DNA of 64,000 bases, from the NCBI GenBank assembly GCA_947179155.2, contig OX359283.1, positions 9,347,764 through 9,411,763 of the forward strand, written 5' to 3'. Made by a program: the position numbers and the translations under genes. This stretch comes from Hedera helix (lineage: Eukaryota; Streptophyta; Magnoliopsida; Apiales; Araliaceae). This document shows, piece after piece, positions 1 to 10,469 of this stretch (its first letter is position 1; each line of letters opens with the position of its first letter). A model generated the notes under the pieces. That model was not told the DNA's origin and did not search any database. It worked only from the letters and a program-made list of their open reading frames with translations.

Positions 1-532
1 CTTTATGGCTAGAAATAACAGTTATAGATTTCAATGGTTTAGTTGCTTGAATTTGCATGACAGGTTGATTAGGAATATGAAAACTAATAATCTTATGAAA
101 ACAATCAATTTTAGCATGATGGGTAGTCAACCAATCAATTCCTAAAATCACATCAAATTCACGCATCTCCAAAGAAATAAGGTCAACAGGTAATGTGAGG
201 TTGTTGATTTGAACTAGGCAAGATTTATAGATAGTAAATGTAATAGGTATTTCTCCCAATGAGGTTTCAACTGATAAGACAAGATTTAAGTTTTCAATAG
301 TCAAATTTAAACGTTGAGTACATATAGGTGAGATAAAAGAGTGGATAGAGCCAGTATCTAATATGGCATAGACTTCACGAGAATTTATGAATAGCTTACC
401 GGTTATCACCTCATTCGGTTTCTTGACTGTTATCGTCAAATCGAATCCCGAATACTTCATTCGGATCTTCACGTATTTCAACCATGGGAATACCACTGAA
501 TAATTTTCTAGCAAACTGTTTCTCGGGTTCAT
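1..532 (-). pseudogene. Element C: retropepsin (Ty3/gypsy protease) region, partial
   Basis: Read on the minus strand, this open frame runs off the left edge of the window. It encodes an aspartic protease domain. The catalytic triad is Asp-Thr-Gly at 350-358, in the context AILDTGSIHSFIS, and the second conserved block is FDVILGIDWL, followed by HHAKIDC. This order is typical of the protease of Ty3/gypsy Pol, which would cut Gag-Pol in the virus-like particle. The frame has an ATG at 530-532 but overlaps the end of the upstream gag-like frame in another phase, so translation by frameshift or a later mutation are both possible. Reverse transcriptase and integrase would lie left of the window. 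Within the visible part the domain has no stop. It belongs to the element whose 5' LTR starts at 1234. Confidence 0.75.
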
Positions 533-1031
533 CAACTTCATCAGTAGTAAGGTACCAATGATTTCCATTAAAATAATATTTTCAATAGACTGCAGTTTCC
601 ACGATAGTGACTAACTTAACCTGAATTCCTCTAAATTGTAACGCCCAAAAGTATAGAAACATCATTTTTAAATAATCTTGAAAATCATAGCTGGAACACC
701 ATAAATCCCAAAGACTAATATGAAAAGTCCATATATTCTGATCCTTTGTTATAGAGCATAACCATGTGATATCACTCTCCCAATTAGTGAGTAAATTAAA
801 GGCAATAATTTCCGCAAGTTCGTTACTTCCTTTAATTGCTTCTAAGAATGGATCTGGAACGACTGTAGCAGAGCTTTCACCTTCATCCTTACTGGATAGA
901 ACACGCATAATTTTTGCCTTAGGCAAATGATTCAACTCTGAGTTTGTAAGAAGATTATTCGTCGCCTCTTGTTTTGCAGCTACATTTGTTTCGGTAATTT
1001 CATAATTAACCTCCTGATTTCCAGATGCCAT
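411..1031 (-). pseudogene. Element C: first ORF, gag position, unusual sequence
   Basis: This is the first open frame after the primer-binding site of element C. It starts with MASGNQEVNYEI and runs for 207 codons with one in-frame TGA at 582-584. It sits where gag belongs and ends just at the start of the protease frame. I do not recognise it as a standard retrotransposon Gag: it lacks a CCHC zinc knuckle and a recognisable capsid block, and about 200 residues is short. Visible features are a polar N-terminal third, an aromatic-rich centre with several Trp (for example FHISLWDLWCSSYDF), and an acidic end (TTDEVDEPEKQF). It may be a shortened or replaced gag, or an unrelated protein. The inference rests on position only. 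Confidence 0.45.
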
Positions 1032-1219
1032 AATTAACTGTGGTCACAAAATAAATGTTAGTTCAAATAAACTGACTCATCTCTTCATGTTCCTACATTC
1101 AAATCGATTCATTAGATAAAAATAAATCTAATTTAGGTAGGACACACTAGTGATTGATTCTATTCGTCTCTCCCCTCCTAGTTCTAACCCCAGATCTCCA
1201 TTAAAGACCATATCCCTAA

Positions 1220-1231
1220 GCTCTGATGCCA
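1220..1231 (-). other. Element C primer-binding site (tRNA-iMet type)
   Basis: The plus strand reads GCTCTGATGCCA, so the minus strand reads TGGCATCAGAGC. This is one base off the usual plant tRNA-iMet primer site TGGTATCAGAGC. It lies two bases from the LTR edge at 1234, which fixes the element orientation as minus. Confidence 0.75.
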
Positions 1232-1482
1232 ACTGTGACGCCCCCAAATCTGGGCCCACACAGCCCAAACTTGAGTCGTCAAAATACTACAACAAAATTA
1301 TTACAACAAAGCACAACGTACAACAATACAGTGTATAATAATACACAACTAAGTCTTCACTATTATTGCCACACTATTTTACAAAACGTGAAGACTATGA
1401 TAACTATTCCTCGAACCCTCACTCCATCCCCCGGCTAGACCCTGTTATGTTTTCATCTCCTGTTGAAAAACAATGGAACAAA

Positions 1483-1511
1483 AGAAAGAGTGAGCTCAAA
1501 TAGCCCAGTAA
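1483..1511 (-). promoter_or_regulatory. LTR stem-loop module 1 (element C copy)
   Basis: The plus strand has AGAAAGAGTGAGC followed after a short loop by GCCCAGTAAAG. It is the most diverged copy of the TGAGC...GCTCA module that also occurs near the same end of the B, A and D LTRs. Here the right arm is GCCCA, which would still pair with TGAGC through a wobble in one strand's RNA. Confidence 0.4.
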
Positions 1512-2430
1512 AGAATATCATGACTAAGATAATGACGAATAAATTATCATTAGTCTTCAACAGTTGAGTTCTTGATAGAATACAATAGACTACAAGGTTT
1601 ATATCAAAAACTGCAGTTAAATTCTTAAACAACGTTCAGATCAATAATAGCAGCGGAATGAGTAATCTATTAAAAGAATAATGCAGACTATAATGTCCAC
1701 TCGGTTCTCTTTTTAGGAAAAACATCATCAACTTTTATCATCTGAAATATCATTAGTCAAGATAATACAAATTCACAGTTCCTGATCATAATCATGCACA
1801 TCAACAGCTCATCTTTGTACTACGGGCCAAAGATATTCAATATAGCACCAACGGTCATGATTATACCAGATTCAGCCTTTGGTCATAATCATACCAAACA
1901 ACAGTTCATCTTTGCACTACGGGCCAAAGAGAACATTCACCACGTGCCATAAAAGACACCGAACAGATGTATCGCCTTTAACCTATTATATCGCCTTTAA
2001 CCTATCATCTGTTCAACAAATATATCACATCTGTGCCCCCGGCCACAGATATTCACAACAGCTTGATTTTTGGATGATTAGAATGATACAAATGATGAAC
2101 AGAAGAAATAGGATAACAATTAGTATCGGAAGTTTACTTTGTACAGATTCAAATAATGTCCAAATTGTCAAAATCATGTGGAGTGAAATTTAAAAATGAT
2201 ATTCAAGATCCACAGTTCAGAATAACGGTTACAATTCAATAGAAAGGTTCACGTAAATAGGAAGGTTCAGTTGAAATAATGAAGTTCAATTATTATGGAA
2301 CATATAATATTTTCAGGAATTATAGAAGTAATAGTTCCATAATAAATTTCGATTTAGGAGTATGAAAGAAAATAATATCCCTTACCGTAGCAGGTTTGAT
2401 TAACAAAAGGTGAAGGAAATTAATACAAAG

Positions 2431-2616
2431 GGTTATTCACCAACAGGCGGCAATCCGCTCCGTAAGGTTATTCCCACAATTTAATAGAATTTGAGTACAA
2501 AGAGTTATTCACCAACAGGCGGCAATCCGCTCCGTAAGGTTATTCTCAGAGATTAATAATGAATGAATACGAAAGGTTATTCTCCAACAGGCGGCAATCC
2601 GCTCCGTAAGGTTATT
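2431..2616. repeat. 72-bp tandem repeat, three copies, hairpin core
   Basis: Three copies of a block containing CAACAGGCGGCAATCCGC and CGTAAGGTTATTC occur with the core at about 2444, 2516 and 2588, a spacing of 72 bp. The core holds a short inverted repeat, GCGG-CAAT-CCGC. The spacer between copies varies more than the core. It lies downstream of the TATA box on the minus strand, so it would be part of the LTR transcript. Confidence 0.85.
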
Positions 2617-2946
2617 CCCACAATTTAATACATGGAAATAAAAGGCACGTCTTATGAGTAAGGAAGAAACAATATTATTATCGAGAATCAAATAATGATA
2701 ATCCCTTACCACAGTATGTTTGAATAATGGAAGATGAAAAAGATGGTATCCCTTACCGTAACACGTGACTGGATATTGATTTAAATGAGGTTGATTAACT
2801 TGAACAGTACACGTATACTTATAGATCTTCACAAATACTCAAGATGACTTAAGCACACTTAGAGAGAACTTTCACAAGAAGTATTTAGAGAGAGAAAGAA
2901 AGAACAAGTAAGGAAGTTTATGAAAAATCCTTAAGTTAAGGCTTCT

Positions 2947-2953
2947 ATTTATA
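2947..2953 (-). promoter_or_regulatory. Putative TATA box of the element C LTR
   Basis: The minus strand reads GGCTATAAATAGAAGCC, a good plant TATA box. About 30-90 bases downstream on the minus strand is a CT-rich stretch (TTCTTTCTTTCTCTCTC) of the kind found in plant 5' leaders. This would put transcription start near 2915-2925. Inferred from sequence only. Confidence 0.6.
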
Positions 2954-3042
2954 GCCAAAAATCTTATCATTCATTTAATCTAAACCATTCATTTAAAGAT
3001 CATCTTTTAATCTACACCATCCATTTCAAATATTATATTATC

Positions 3043-3312
3043 TTTAATCTACACCATTCATTTCATATCACCTAATAATCACCTAACTTTATATTATAAA
3101 CAAATCAATTTAATTATTCAACAATAATTCACACTTTAATCTACACCATTCATTTCATATCACCTAATAATCACCTAACTTTATATTATAAACAAATCAA
3201 TTCAATTATTCAACAATAATTCACACTTTAATCTACACCATTCATTTCATATCACCTAATAATCACCTAACTTTATATTATAAACAAATAACTTTATCAA
3301 TTCAATTATTAT
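3043..3312. repeat. 92-bp tandem repeat, three copies
   Basis: A 92-bp unit beginning TTTAATCTACACCATTCATT is repeated at 3043, 3135 and 3227; the third copy is incomplete. The copies differ at only a few positions. It lies upstream of the TATA box on the minus strand, so in U3 of the element C LTR. Repeated U3 blocks often act as enhancers in retroelements, but nothing here shows activity. Confidence 0.85.
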
Positions 3313-3439
3313 GACTAATTGTTATAAATACAGTATAGTTAGCTCTTAGATATCAAGTCAATAAATTAATGAAATACAACTGTTTAAATAACATCATAAT
3401 AGAGATAACAATAATGTAAAATAAAGCATACGTTACTGT

Positions 3440-3720
3440 GTAATGACAATTATTGATTCAATAATGTGAATTACTGTGCATATGTTACTGTGACAATTAT
3501 TAGGTTCAATAATTTTAAAAACAGTGCAACAACAATTATTGACTCAATGATATAAAATACAGTGTAATGACAATTATTAAATCAATAATGCAAAATACTG
3601 TGTAACAACAATTATTGAATTGATAATATAAAATATTATGCAGTGACAATTATCGATGAAATGATGCGTAACAGTTACGGTGTCAATTATCAGACCAATA
3701 ATATGAGACACTATGCAATA
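3440..3720. repeat. Hairpin array with 38-bp period (element C LTR)
   Basis: At least seven degenerate units carry ACAATTATT followed by a partly complementary AATAAT arm, starting near 3446, 3493, 3532, 3570, 3608, 3646 and 3683. The spacing is 37-39 bp apart from the first (47). The best units form ATTATTGA-T-TCAATAAT hairpins. The repeats are in U3 of the LTR. Confidence 0.7.
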
Positions 3721-4097
3721 CCGTGTGTTACTGTAGAGTACCGTGTGCTACAGAAAATACCATAAACTACCGTATGCTACTATTCTTTTATCACCGGTAT
3801 TTTAACAGTTCCGTTGACTATTTTTATTTAAAAAGGTTACTTCTGTCGTTTTCTATATCCGACAAATATTCCGTTGTGGGGTCCACCAATAATTTATTAT
3901 TTCGGCGCCGTCGTACGGCACGAATATTCCCCGACCAAACAAATATTCCCCGACAAAGCGAATATTGTCCGACAAAATAAAATTTGCACATAACATTCTT
4001 AACTTTCAATTTTGTTAATTTAACCACTTACTGTTTCAAAAAAAATATATATGAAGAAAAATTAAATTTTGTATTTCATAAAATTCGGGGTCTTACA

Positions 4098-5619
4098 TAT
4101 ATGACTCCTTGAAAAAACTTGTACTCGAGGGGATCAACCTCTTGTACCATATGTATATACATAACATTTAGACATCTTGCGCAAATTCGGTTTTTCAACA
4201 GATAAAAATCCTCCTTATTTAGGGTTATTCATTCTCAGTCTTACTATAAGGATCCGCACCAACCAATGGTTTGGATAAGCTTTTAAAATATCTAATTTGA
4301 TGAATTTAAGCATGCATTGTTTAGCCAAAACAATTAGCTTAGATCTTCTTAAAAAATTCTTGAATTAATGAATGATAACATTTGCAAAAGCACTATGTGC
4401 GACTTTAATATCAATAATGATGTGGAATAATTTTAGATAATTAATCCACTTTAAACTCTGTCAAATAACTACGAGTGTAGATACTTACTCAACAATAATT
4501 GAATTGCTCAATGTAAATAAAGTTGAAGAAAACTTGCAATAATAAATACAAGTTAGGGTTAAGAAGAACTTGCCTCGTGCATAATCTACGGCTAACCAAT
4601 TCAATTTAATATTCCTTGAACGGACCTAACAATTAATCAATTTGATCTGAAATTAGTATCATATACATATTCGAATGATAACCTTATAACTCTTACGAAC
4701 CACATAATTATATAATTATGAGTATATAAACACTTAGGAAATATTATCACTATTTGATAATGTTTCAAACACATAAAATCTATATTAATTATTTAATATA
4801 GTTCATACACTTATCTAATATTATTAACAATTTAATAATATTTTTTTAGTCTTGTACTATTATTAATCATTTAATAATATTTTAATAATCACTTAATATT
4901 ATTAATCTTTTAATAATATTTTATTATTCTTCAAATATTATTTAACATTTAATAATATTTTATTAATCTTATAATATTATTAATCATTTAATAATATTTT
5001 ATTCATCTTCAAATATTATTAACCATTTAATAATATTTTATTAATTATCTAATATTATTAATCATTTAATAATATTTTATGGACTTCTAATATTATTAAT
5101 TAGTTAATAATATTTTATTAATTATCTAATGTTATCAAACATTGAATAATATTTTATTAATTATCTAATATTATTAATCTTTTAATAATATTTTACTAAT
5201 TATCTAATATTATTAATCATTTAATAATATTTATTTATTTATCTAATATTACTAACTATTTAATCATATTTTATTGACTTTATAATATTATTATACATTT
5301 AACAATATTTTAATAATTTTCTAATATTATTATACTAATAATAATATTTTATTAATTTAATTATATTATTAAACCTTTAGTAATATTTATCCTCTTTTAC
5401 ATATCAAATCAACTATCTTTAATTTTAAAAATACATTTATTGAGTCCAAAAATAATAAAATAATTTTTGAAATATTTTTCATTTTCTGACCCGGACCTGA
5501 ACCGACCTGGCCTAGCCTGACCCGGCACGATCCGTCCCAATTCGGATTTTAATTTCTTTCCAGAACAGTGCACGGCTCCCTGGTGCAGTGTTTTGTACTG
5601 CAACACTATGCCCCGGCGC
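4098..5619 (-). mobile_element. Element D 3' LTR, left fragment
   Basis: This segment matches the D 5' LTR at about 29372-30905 base by base over long stretches, including the modules at 4121-4148 and 4210-4238. Its left edge is cut by element C and its right edge by element B. It ends with GGCGC at 5615-5619, one half of the target duplication of B; the LTR resumes at 26179 with GGCGT. No coding sequence is visible. Confidence 0.8.
4745..5390. repeat. AT-rich hairpin array with ~39-bp period (D 3' LTR)
   Basis: More than a dozen imperfect units contain AATATTATTAA, a 3-4 base loop, and TTAATAATATT, so each unit is an inverted repeat with arms of up to 11 bp. The same array is present in the other D LTR (30040-30710) and in both LTRs of element A. 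Confidence 0.85.
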
Positions 5620-5961
5620 TGTGACGCCCCCAAATTCAGGCTCCTTGAATCTCGAATTTCATGCTCACGATTCATATATTCTAACTTCATTTACCACTAT
5701 TCAAAAGTATTTTTAATTATATTACATCCATTAAGGTTCAACATAATGCAAAAGATATCTAATAAACCCCCATGGTCATTAACCTTTATATACATACAAT
5801 GTTACTAGGATACATATTACACATCTACATCCACAAAATAGTTTTAAAACTACTAGCGAGGGACATTTCACCATTTCTTCACTCCGACATCATTGAGTTG
5901 CCTTTGTCTTTCTTATTTATACTCTCAGGTATAACATCTTTGTCTGCATCACATTAATTAG

Positions 5962-5992
5962 GCAAGAATGAGCAACTGAAGTTCTCAGCAAG
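5962..5992 (-). promoter_or_regulatory. LTR stem-loop module 1 (element B, 3' LTR)
   Basis: The plus strand has GGCAAGAATGAGCAACTG followed by CTCAGCAAGTAAAC. TGAG pairs with CTCA, and both arms are flanked by GCAAG. The same arrangement occurs at 23352-23382 (B 5' LTR), 8023-8050 and 14983-15010 (A), and 29150-29180 (D), each about 300-400 bp from the same LTR edge. Confidence 0.55.
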
Positions 5993-6211
5993 TAAACTGA
6001 ATTGAATAATAGTGCAACATGAGGAAAAAGAATTTATAACAATAACGTAACATGATCTCAATTCAAATGGAAGAAAATAACTGATGAAATTATCTTTTAA
6101 AACATGATAAATGAGAATTATACTGAGGGTCACAAGACCATTGAACATAGGTTAGTCAGTGGTAACACTGATAACCTGTAGGTGTCATAAAGACCATAAA
6201 ACCTTAAACCC

Positions 6212-6335
6212 GTACTCAAGGTGATCAGCCTCTCGTACCTATGATTGTGCACATCATATTACCGCATATCACAGAATCTCAGAATTTAAAGCATCCGACA
6301 AGCTATATCCCCTGGAACGGGGTTGTTCATCTCAG
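6212..6335 (-). promoter_or_regulatory. LTR stem-loop modules 2 and 3 (element B, 3' LTR)
   Basis: Module 3 at 6212-6238 has GTAC...AGG-TGATCAG-CCT...GTAC, a stem with a TGATCAG loop. Module 2 at 6309-6335 has CCCC-TGGAAC-GGGG followed by TTGTTCATCTCAG. Both are repeated at 23612-23638 and 23699-23725 in the 5' LTR. Equivalent pairs occur in D (29392-29420, 29483-29510) and in the internal region of A (12653-12680, 12802-12828). Arm sequences differ between families in ways that mostly keep pairing. Confidence 0.55.
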
Positions 6336-7120
6336 TTTCTAGGAGTCCGTACCCAGAACAATTGGGTTTGGCTCAACATTTAACAATAAACAGTAATTCG
6401 AAATTCAGTTGTATCAAAAGTCTAGCCGAGCAAATGACATAGATTCATAATCATCAACTCATTAATTAACAATTATGATTCGTTATGGATACCATTTAAG
6501 AATCAATGTGAGTAACGACATAAATTTTCAAAATTTTATTGAACAGTCTATAACATCAACTGTAATCAATATTCAAGAAAGTGGAATAGCTATAAAATTT
6601 AGAGAGTATAACTCAATTGAGACTTTAATATTTAATATATGAAAAATGGTTCAAGATTAAGGTTTAGGAAACTTGTCTCGATGTCCGATTACTAAATTAA
6701 CAGCTAATTATCCTTTCTTGGACTACATATAATCATAACATAATCAAATAATAATAATTTATTAATCTATGATATTACTTTATATAATTAATATCACTCA
6801 CAATATAATTATTCTACCCATCAGATCTATATTGATGTTTACAATTAATTATAACATAATTTGGTTATTTAATCTAATTACTCACTTTTAATCCTCATAT
6901 ATAAAATACTTAATTATTAATTGGAATTATTCTTCAAAATTGAAAAATTGTTAAATTTAATTTATAAAACATTTTTATATATTTCTCTGATTTTATATAT
7001 TTTTTATATAATTTTTATCAATTTTAAAACATTTATTTTAATTAAATTAAATTCCAATGGCATTTTCGTAATTATCCTGAAAAATCAGATTGGTGGCAAA
7101 ATGGTAAATAAGTCGAACTC

Positions 7121-7290
7121 GGTCGGCCGCGCATGGCGCGCGGTTCCCCCCTGCCAGCCAAACGATGTCGTTTGCTTCGTTCGAGAAAATTGGCCGCTGC
7201 GCATGGCGCGGCTTATTCCCTTCCGCCCCGAAACGACACCGTTTAATTCCAGTTCCGGAAAAAAAATATGGCCGCCGCGCAATGCGCGGG
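7121..7290 (-). promoter_or_regulatory. Alternating GC-rich palindrome module (B 3' LTR)
   Basis: In an AT-rich LTR this block alternates GCGCATGGCGCG (about 7128 and 7199) with AAACGATGTCGTTT (about 7162) and AAACGACACCGTTT (about 7231), and ends with GCGCAATGCGCG (about 7277). The copy in the 5' LTR is at about 24520-24640, where the last GC repeat has been lost. The same alternation is found in the unrelated E-family LTRs. Confidence 0.6.
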
Positions 7291-8689
7291 CAGCCTTAAA
7301 ATTTTTCCTTCTTTTTCCCACATTAACAGTAGCCAATAACAAAGGTTTTACACCAATTTTTGATCTTATTTTCCACACCATAACCACTTTAAACATAATA
7401 TAATCCATCAATACACATCTAAAAATTATATAGAACAATTATATAATTATTTACTAATTTTTCACTAAATTATTTTATCTCCAAAAATACAAAAATAACT
7501 CATATAAATTAGTTTTATACCTTCCTTAGGCTTGAATTCCTTCCTTTGAAGCTTGTTAAACACTTTGATGGCATTGAAATTTCCCTTACTTGGTGGTGAT
7601 GGTGATTCCCATGGCGGTTGTGACGACCCCAAATCCGGGTTCCTTGAATCTCGGATTCGGTTCAACACGAGTACTACCTTTTCTTTATTGTTCATGAATT
7701 ACAACAATATAATAATTGGTGAATAACCATTTATTTACAATTTCACAACATGTCTTTCTATTCCAGAATCGCAATCTTTATACATTCCTAGTATGTCTCA
7801 ATATCATACATGATACGACATTCTATTACAATCAAATTGAGTATTTAACACTCATATAATATACCAACTAATTCGTATACTACTCAATCATTTACCTGTC
7901 CAATTCGGTCTGATATCTACAATAGACATCTAGATCTTCAGTGAAAGTATTATGCTTTCCTGTTCCTTGATCTTTATCGAAAACTTCACCTAACTTGCAT
8001 TGTCTGAAAATGTTGGTTTTAAGCAAGAGTGAGCACGACGGCTCAGCAAGTTTAACAGTTACACATAACACATTGCATGCTTCACATTTTAAACATACTA
8101 TGCATTTTATACTTACATCATGCTCCTCGGGCATTTCATACAATAACCAACTAGCATTTAGCAAATCTTGCTTTATTCTTGTACATATTTTTCATTTAAT
8201 CATACTTCATGCGTTTCACATATCACAAAATCATCATTAGATTATCTTATCAACAATTAAATATCACATGGCAGCATGTTAATACACATAGGAGCAAGTT
8301 CTGAAAAACTTGTCTGGCAGCTTCTACCATTTACGCCTATTTGCATCATTTGCTCAACCTACAATTTATATAACAAATTGACATAATAATTAGCTACCAG
8401 GACCATTAATTAGTCTTAACTTAAGACCTTAACTTCAAATTACTAACTCTTAAGATGTTCGACAATCGAACCCTTAAGTTCTGAACAAAAACCCTAGCCC
8501 AAATCTAGTTGGACATGTCGGGTACACTTTAACCATTTATGTATTCCTTACACGTTCTTCGTACGATATACTTTTTAATAAGTTGTCTAAATTAGTCACA
8601 AATGGACTATTTATATTTGTTTACTTCAATTAAACTTTCCTCTTTTACATAACTTAATGATTCGGACATTTAATAATGTACCGAATACT

Positions 8690-9240
8690 TCAAAATATTA
8701 TCTACCTTTGATAATATACAACTATGTTCAAATATTATTAACCATTTAATAATATTTTAATCACATATTAATATTATTAACTATTTAATAATATTTTAAT
8801 CACTTACTAATATTATTAATCATTTAATAATATTTTAATCACTTATTAATATTATTAATCATTTAATAATATTTTAATCACATATTAATATTATTAACCA
8901 TTTAATAATATTTTAATCACTTATTAATATTATTAATCATTTAATAATATTTTAATCACTTATTAATATTATTAACCATTTAATAATATTTTAATCACTT
9001 ATTAATATTATTATCCATTTAATAATATTTTAATCACATATTAATATTATTATCCATTTAATAATAATTTAATCACTTATTAATATCATTAATTATTTAA
9101 TAACATATTCATCATGTAGTAATGTTATTACCCATTTGATAACCTTTTAATCATTTACTAATGTTATTAATCATTTAATAACTTTTTAGTCATATACAAA
9201 TATTATTGACCATTTAATAATATTTTAATCATCTACAAAA
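8690..9240. repeat. AT-rich hairpin array with 39-bp period (A 3' LTR)
   Basis: About nine regular units plus decayed ones each hold AATATTATTAA and TTAATAATATT arms separated by 3-4 bases, followed by TTAATCAC(A/T)TA. The copy in the A 5' LTR (15680-16310) is longer by about 120 bp, close to three units, so the array changed in length after the LTRs were made. Confidence 0.85.
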
Positions 9241-10298
9241 AATACCAATAGTTAACTTTTTAATGGTGTTAACTTTAGTCTTTATTTTATACATTTAGAT
9301 ACCAATTAGTTACTAATAAACTTCATATATTGGTTTAGTATTCAAACCAATTCATTTTACACTTATTTCAACTTAAATTTTCATTAAAAACTCAACCCGG
9401 ACCGATCCGACCCGACCCGGACTGAACCGACCCGACCCAGAAAACTTACACATTCTGTTTTGAAAGCCGGGGCGCTCAACTGGGCGCCGGGGCGTCCAAA
9501 ACAGAAGCAAACCCCTAAAAATGGGCTGTTCGACCCTCCGACGCTCCGACAGCCATAACTTCTTCATTTTAAAACATTTTAGGGTGATTCTTGATTCCAT
9601 TCTCATCGTAATTTCCCCCTCTACAACTTCTCTTTAGATCAAAAATCGAAATTCCAAACGGAAGGGTACTAAAAACGGCTCACAAGGACAAAGTGAAAAC
9701 TAAAATCACAAATCCTTGGTTTTAATGGTTTGAACTTGAATAAAATAAACTCTGCACATCCAAATGACACCAACTTAGTGTTGTTGTCTTCCTAACTTCT
9801 TGTTTTACAACATTTTATGGTTCAATCATATTTTTGAAAATGTTTGACACGAAATTTAAATATCGAACCACTTAGGGTTTTACCGGTAAATCGTTATATG
9901 GACTTTCCTTCTAATTATTTGCATACCACGCATACCAATACTTGTTTTAAACATACTAAACCATGAATCTACCTATATATCATAGATTTAGACTTCTAGA
10001 GCATCAAAATAACTTTTGATCGGTTAAAAAATATATTTTGACCGATTAAAACTTATATAGACTATAAAAATGAACTTAAGGAAAGTTTAGAACACTTTTT
10101 AACCTCTTGGATATGGATGCTCTTCTTCTTCTCCTTCCAACGTATGCTATGAAGCTATGTGTCATCCACCAAGCTCCTCCTCTAGCAATCTCCTTCAACT
10201 CACAAGTGTTTTCTTGTTTTTCTCTCCAAGAGCTCTCTTTTCTCTCTAGAAATTCTAGACAAATGACTAACAAACATAGCCAATGTGTGGAGCACTAT

Positions 10299-10305
10299 AT
10301 TTATA
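10299..10305 (-). promoter_or_regulatory. Putative TATA box of the element A LTR
   Basis: The minus strand reads GCTATAAATATAG, with CT/AG-rich leader-like sequence following. The same position in the 5' LTR is 17381-17387, and the D LTR has a related box at 31703-31709. If used, the transcribed R-U5 part of the LTR would be about 2.65 kb. A weaker alternative TATA candidate lies near 9281-9292. Confidence 0.6.
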
Positions 10306-10469
10306 GCACACCCTTAATTATCATTAACTCTTACTAATCAACTAACATTGGTCAATTTATGGGCTAATTATAATTACTATTGGAGTGATTGACCTTGTGA
10401 ATGACAAGGTGATTGACTTACATCAAGATAACTTCCAAGCAACCAATGGAGTAAAGAAAAAGCAATCAT

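Larger units (their letters stand above)
1234..4097 (-). mobile_element. Element C 5' LTR
   Basis: The LTR is bounded on the plus strand by TGTGACGCCCCC at 1234 and GGGGTCTTACA ending at 4097, giving TG...CA ends on the minus strand. It is about 2.86 kb. It holds a TATA box (2947-2953), three kinds of tandem repeats, and the stem-loop module shared with elements A, B and D (1483-1511). The flank to the right is D-family LTR sequence beginning TATATGACTCC; TATAT at 4098-4102 is a possible target duplication whose partner would be outside the window. The matching 3' LTR is also off the left edge. I see no host gene in this stretch. Confidence 0.8.
5620..7618 (-). mobile_element. Element B 3' LTR, left part
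   Basis: It starts TGTGACGCCCCC directly after GGCGC (5615-5619) and matches the B 5' LTR from 23009 onward over about 2 kb. It is broken at 7618 by insertion of element A and resumes at 17549. It carries stem-loop modules at 5962-5992, 6212-6238 and 6309-6335, and a GC-rich palindrome module at 7121-7290. A weak TATA candidate on the minus strand is the CATATATAAAAT stretch at about 6895-6906. No coding sequence is visible. Confidence 0.85.

Noticed and set aside
411..1031. An endogenous plant pararetrovirus instead of an LTR element
   Set aside because: Considered because the first ORF is not a normal Gag. The iMet primer site next to a long TG...CA LTR and a Ty3-type protease favour an LTR retrotransposon.
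2431..2616. Regular repeats with palindromic cores, CRISPR-like at first sight
   Set aside because: Only three copies, in a plant LTR, with spacers that are related to each other; no cas genes and wrong type of genome.
10076..10337. Overlapping ORFs of 65-76 codons in both A LTRs (also 17158-17419)
   Set aside because: They are repeated only because the LTR is duplicated. They lie over the leader-like region next to the TATA box, have Leu/Ser or Arg runs from CTT repeats, and no counterpart is open in the related D LTR.
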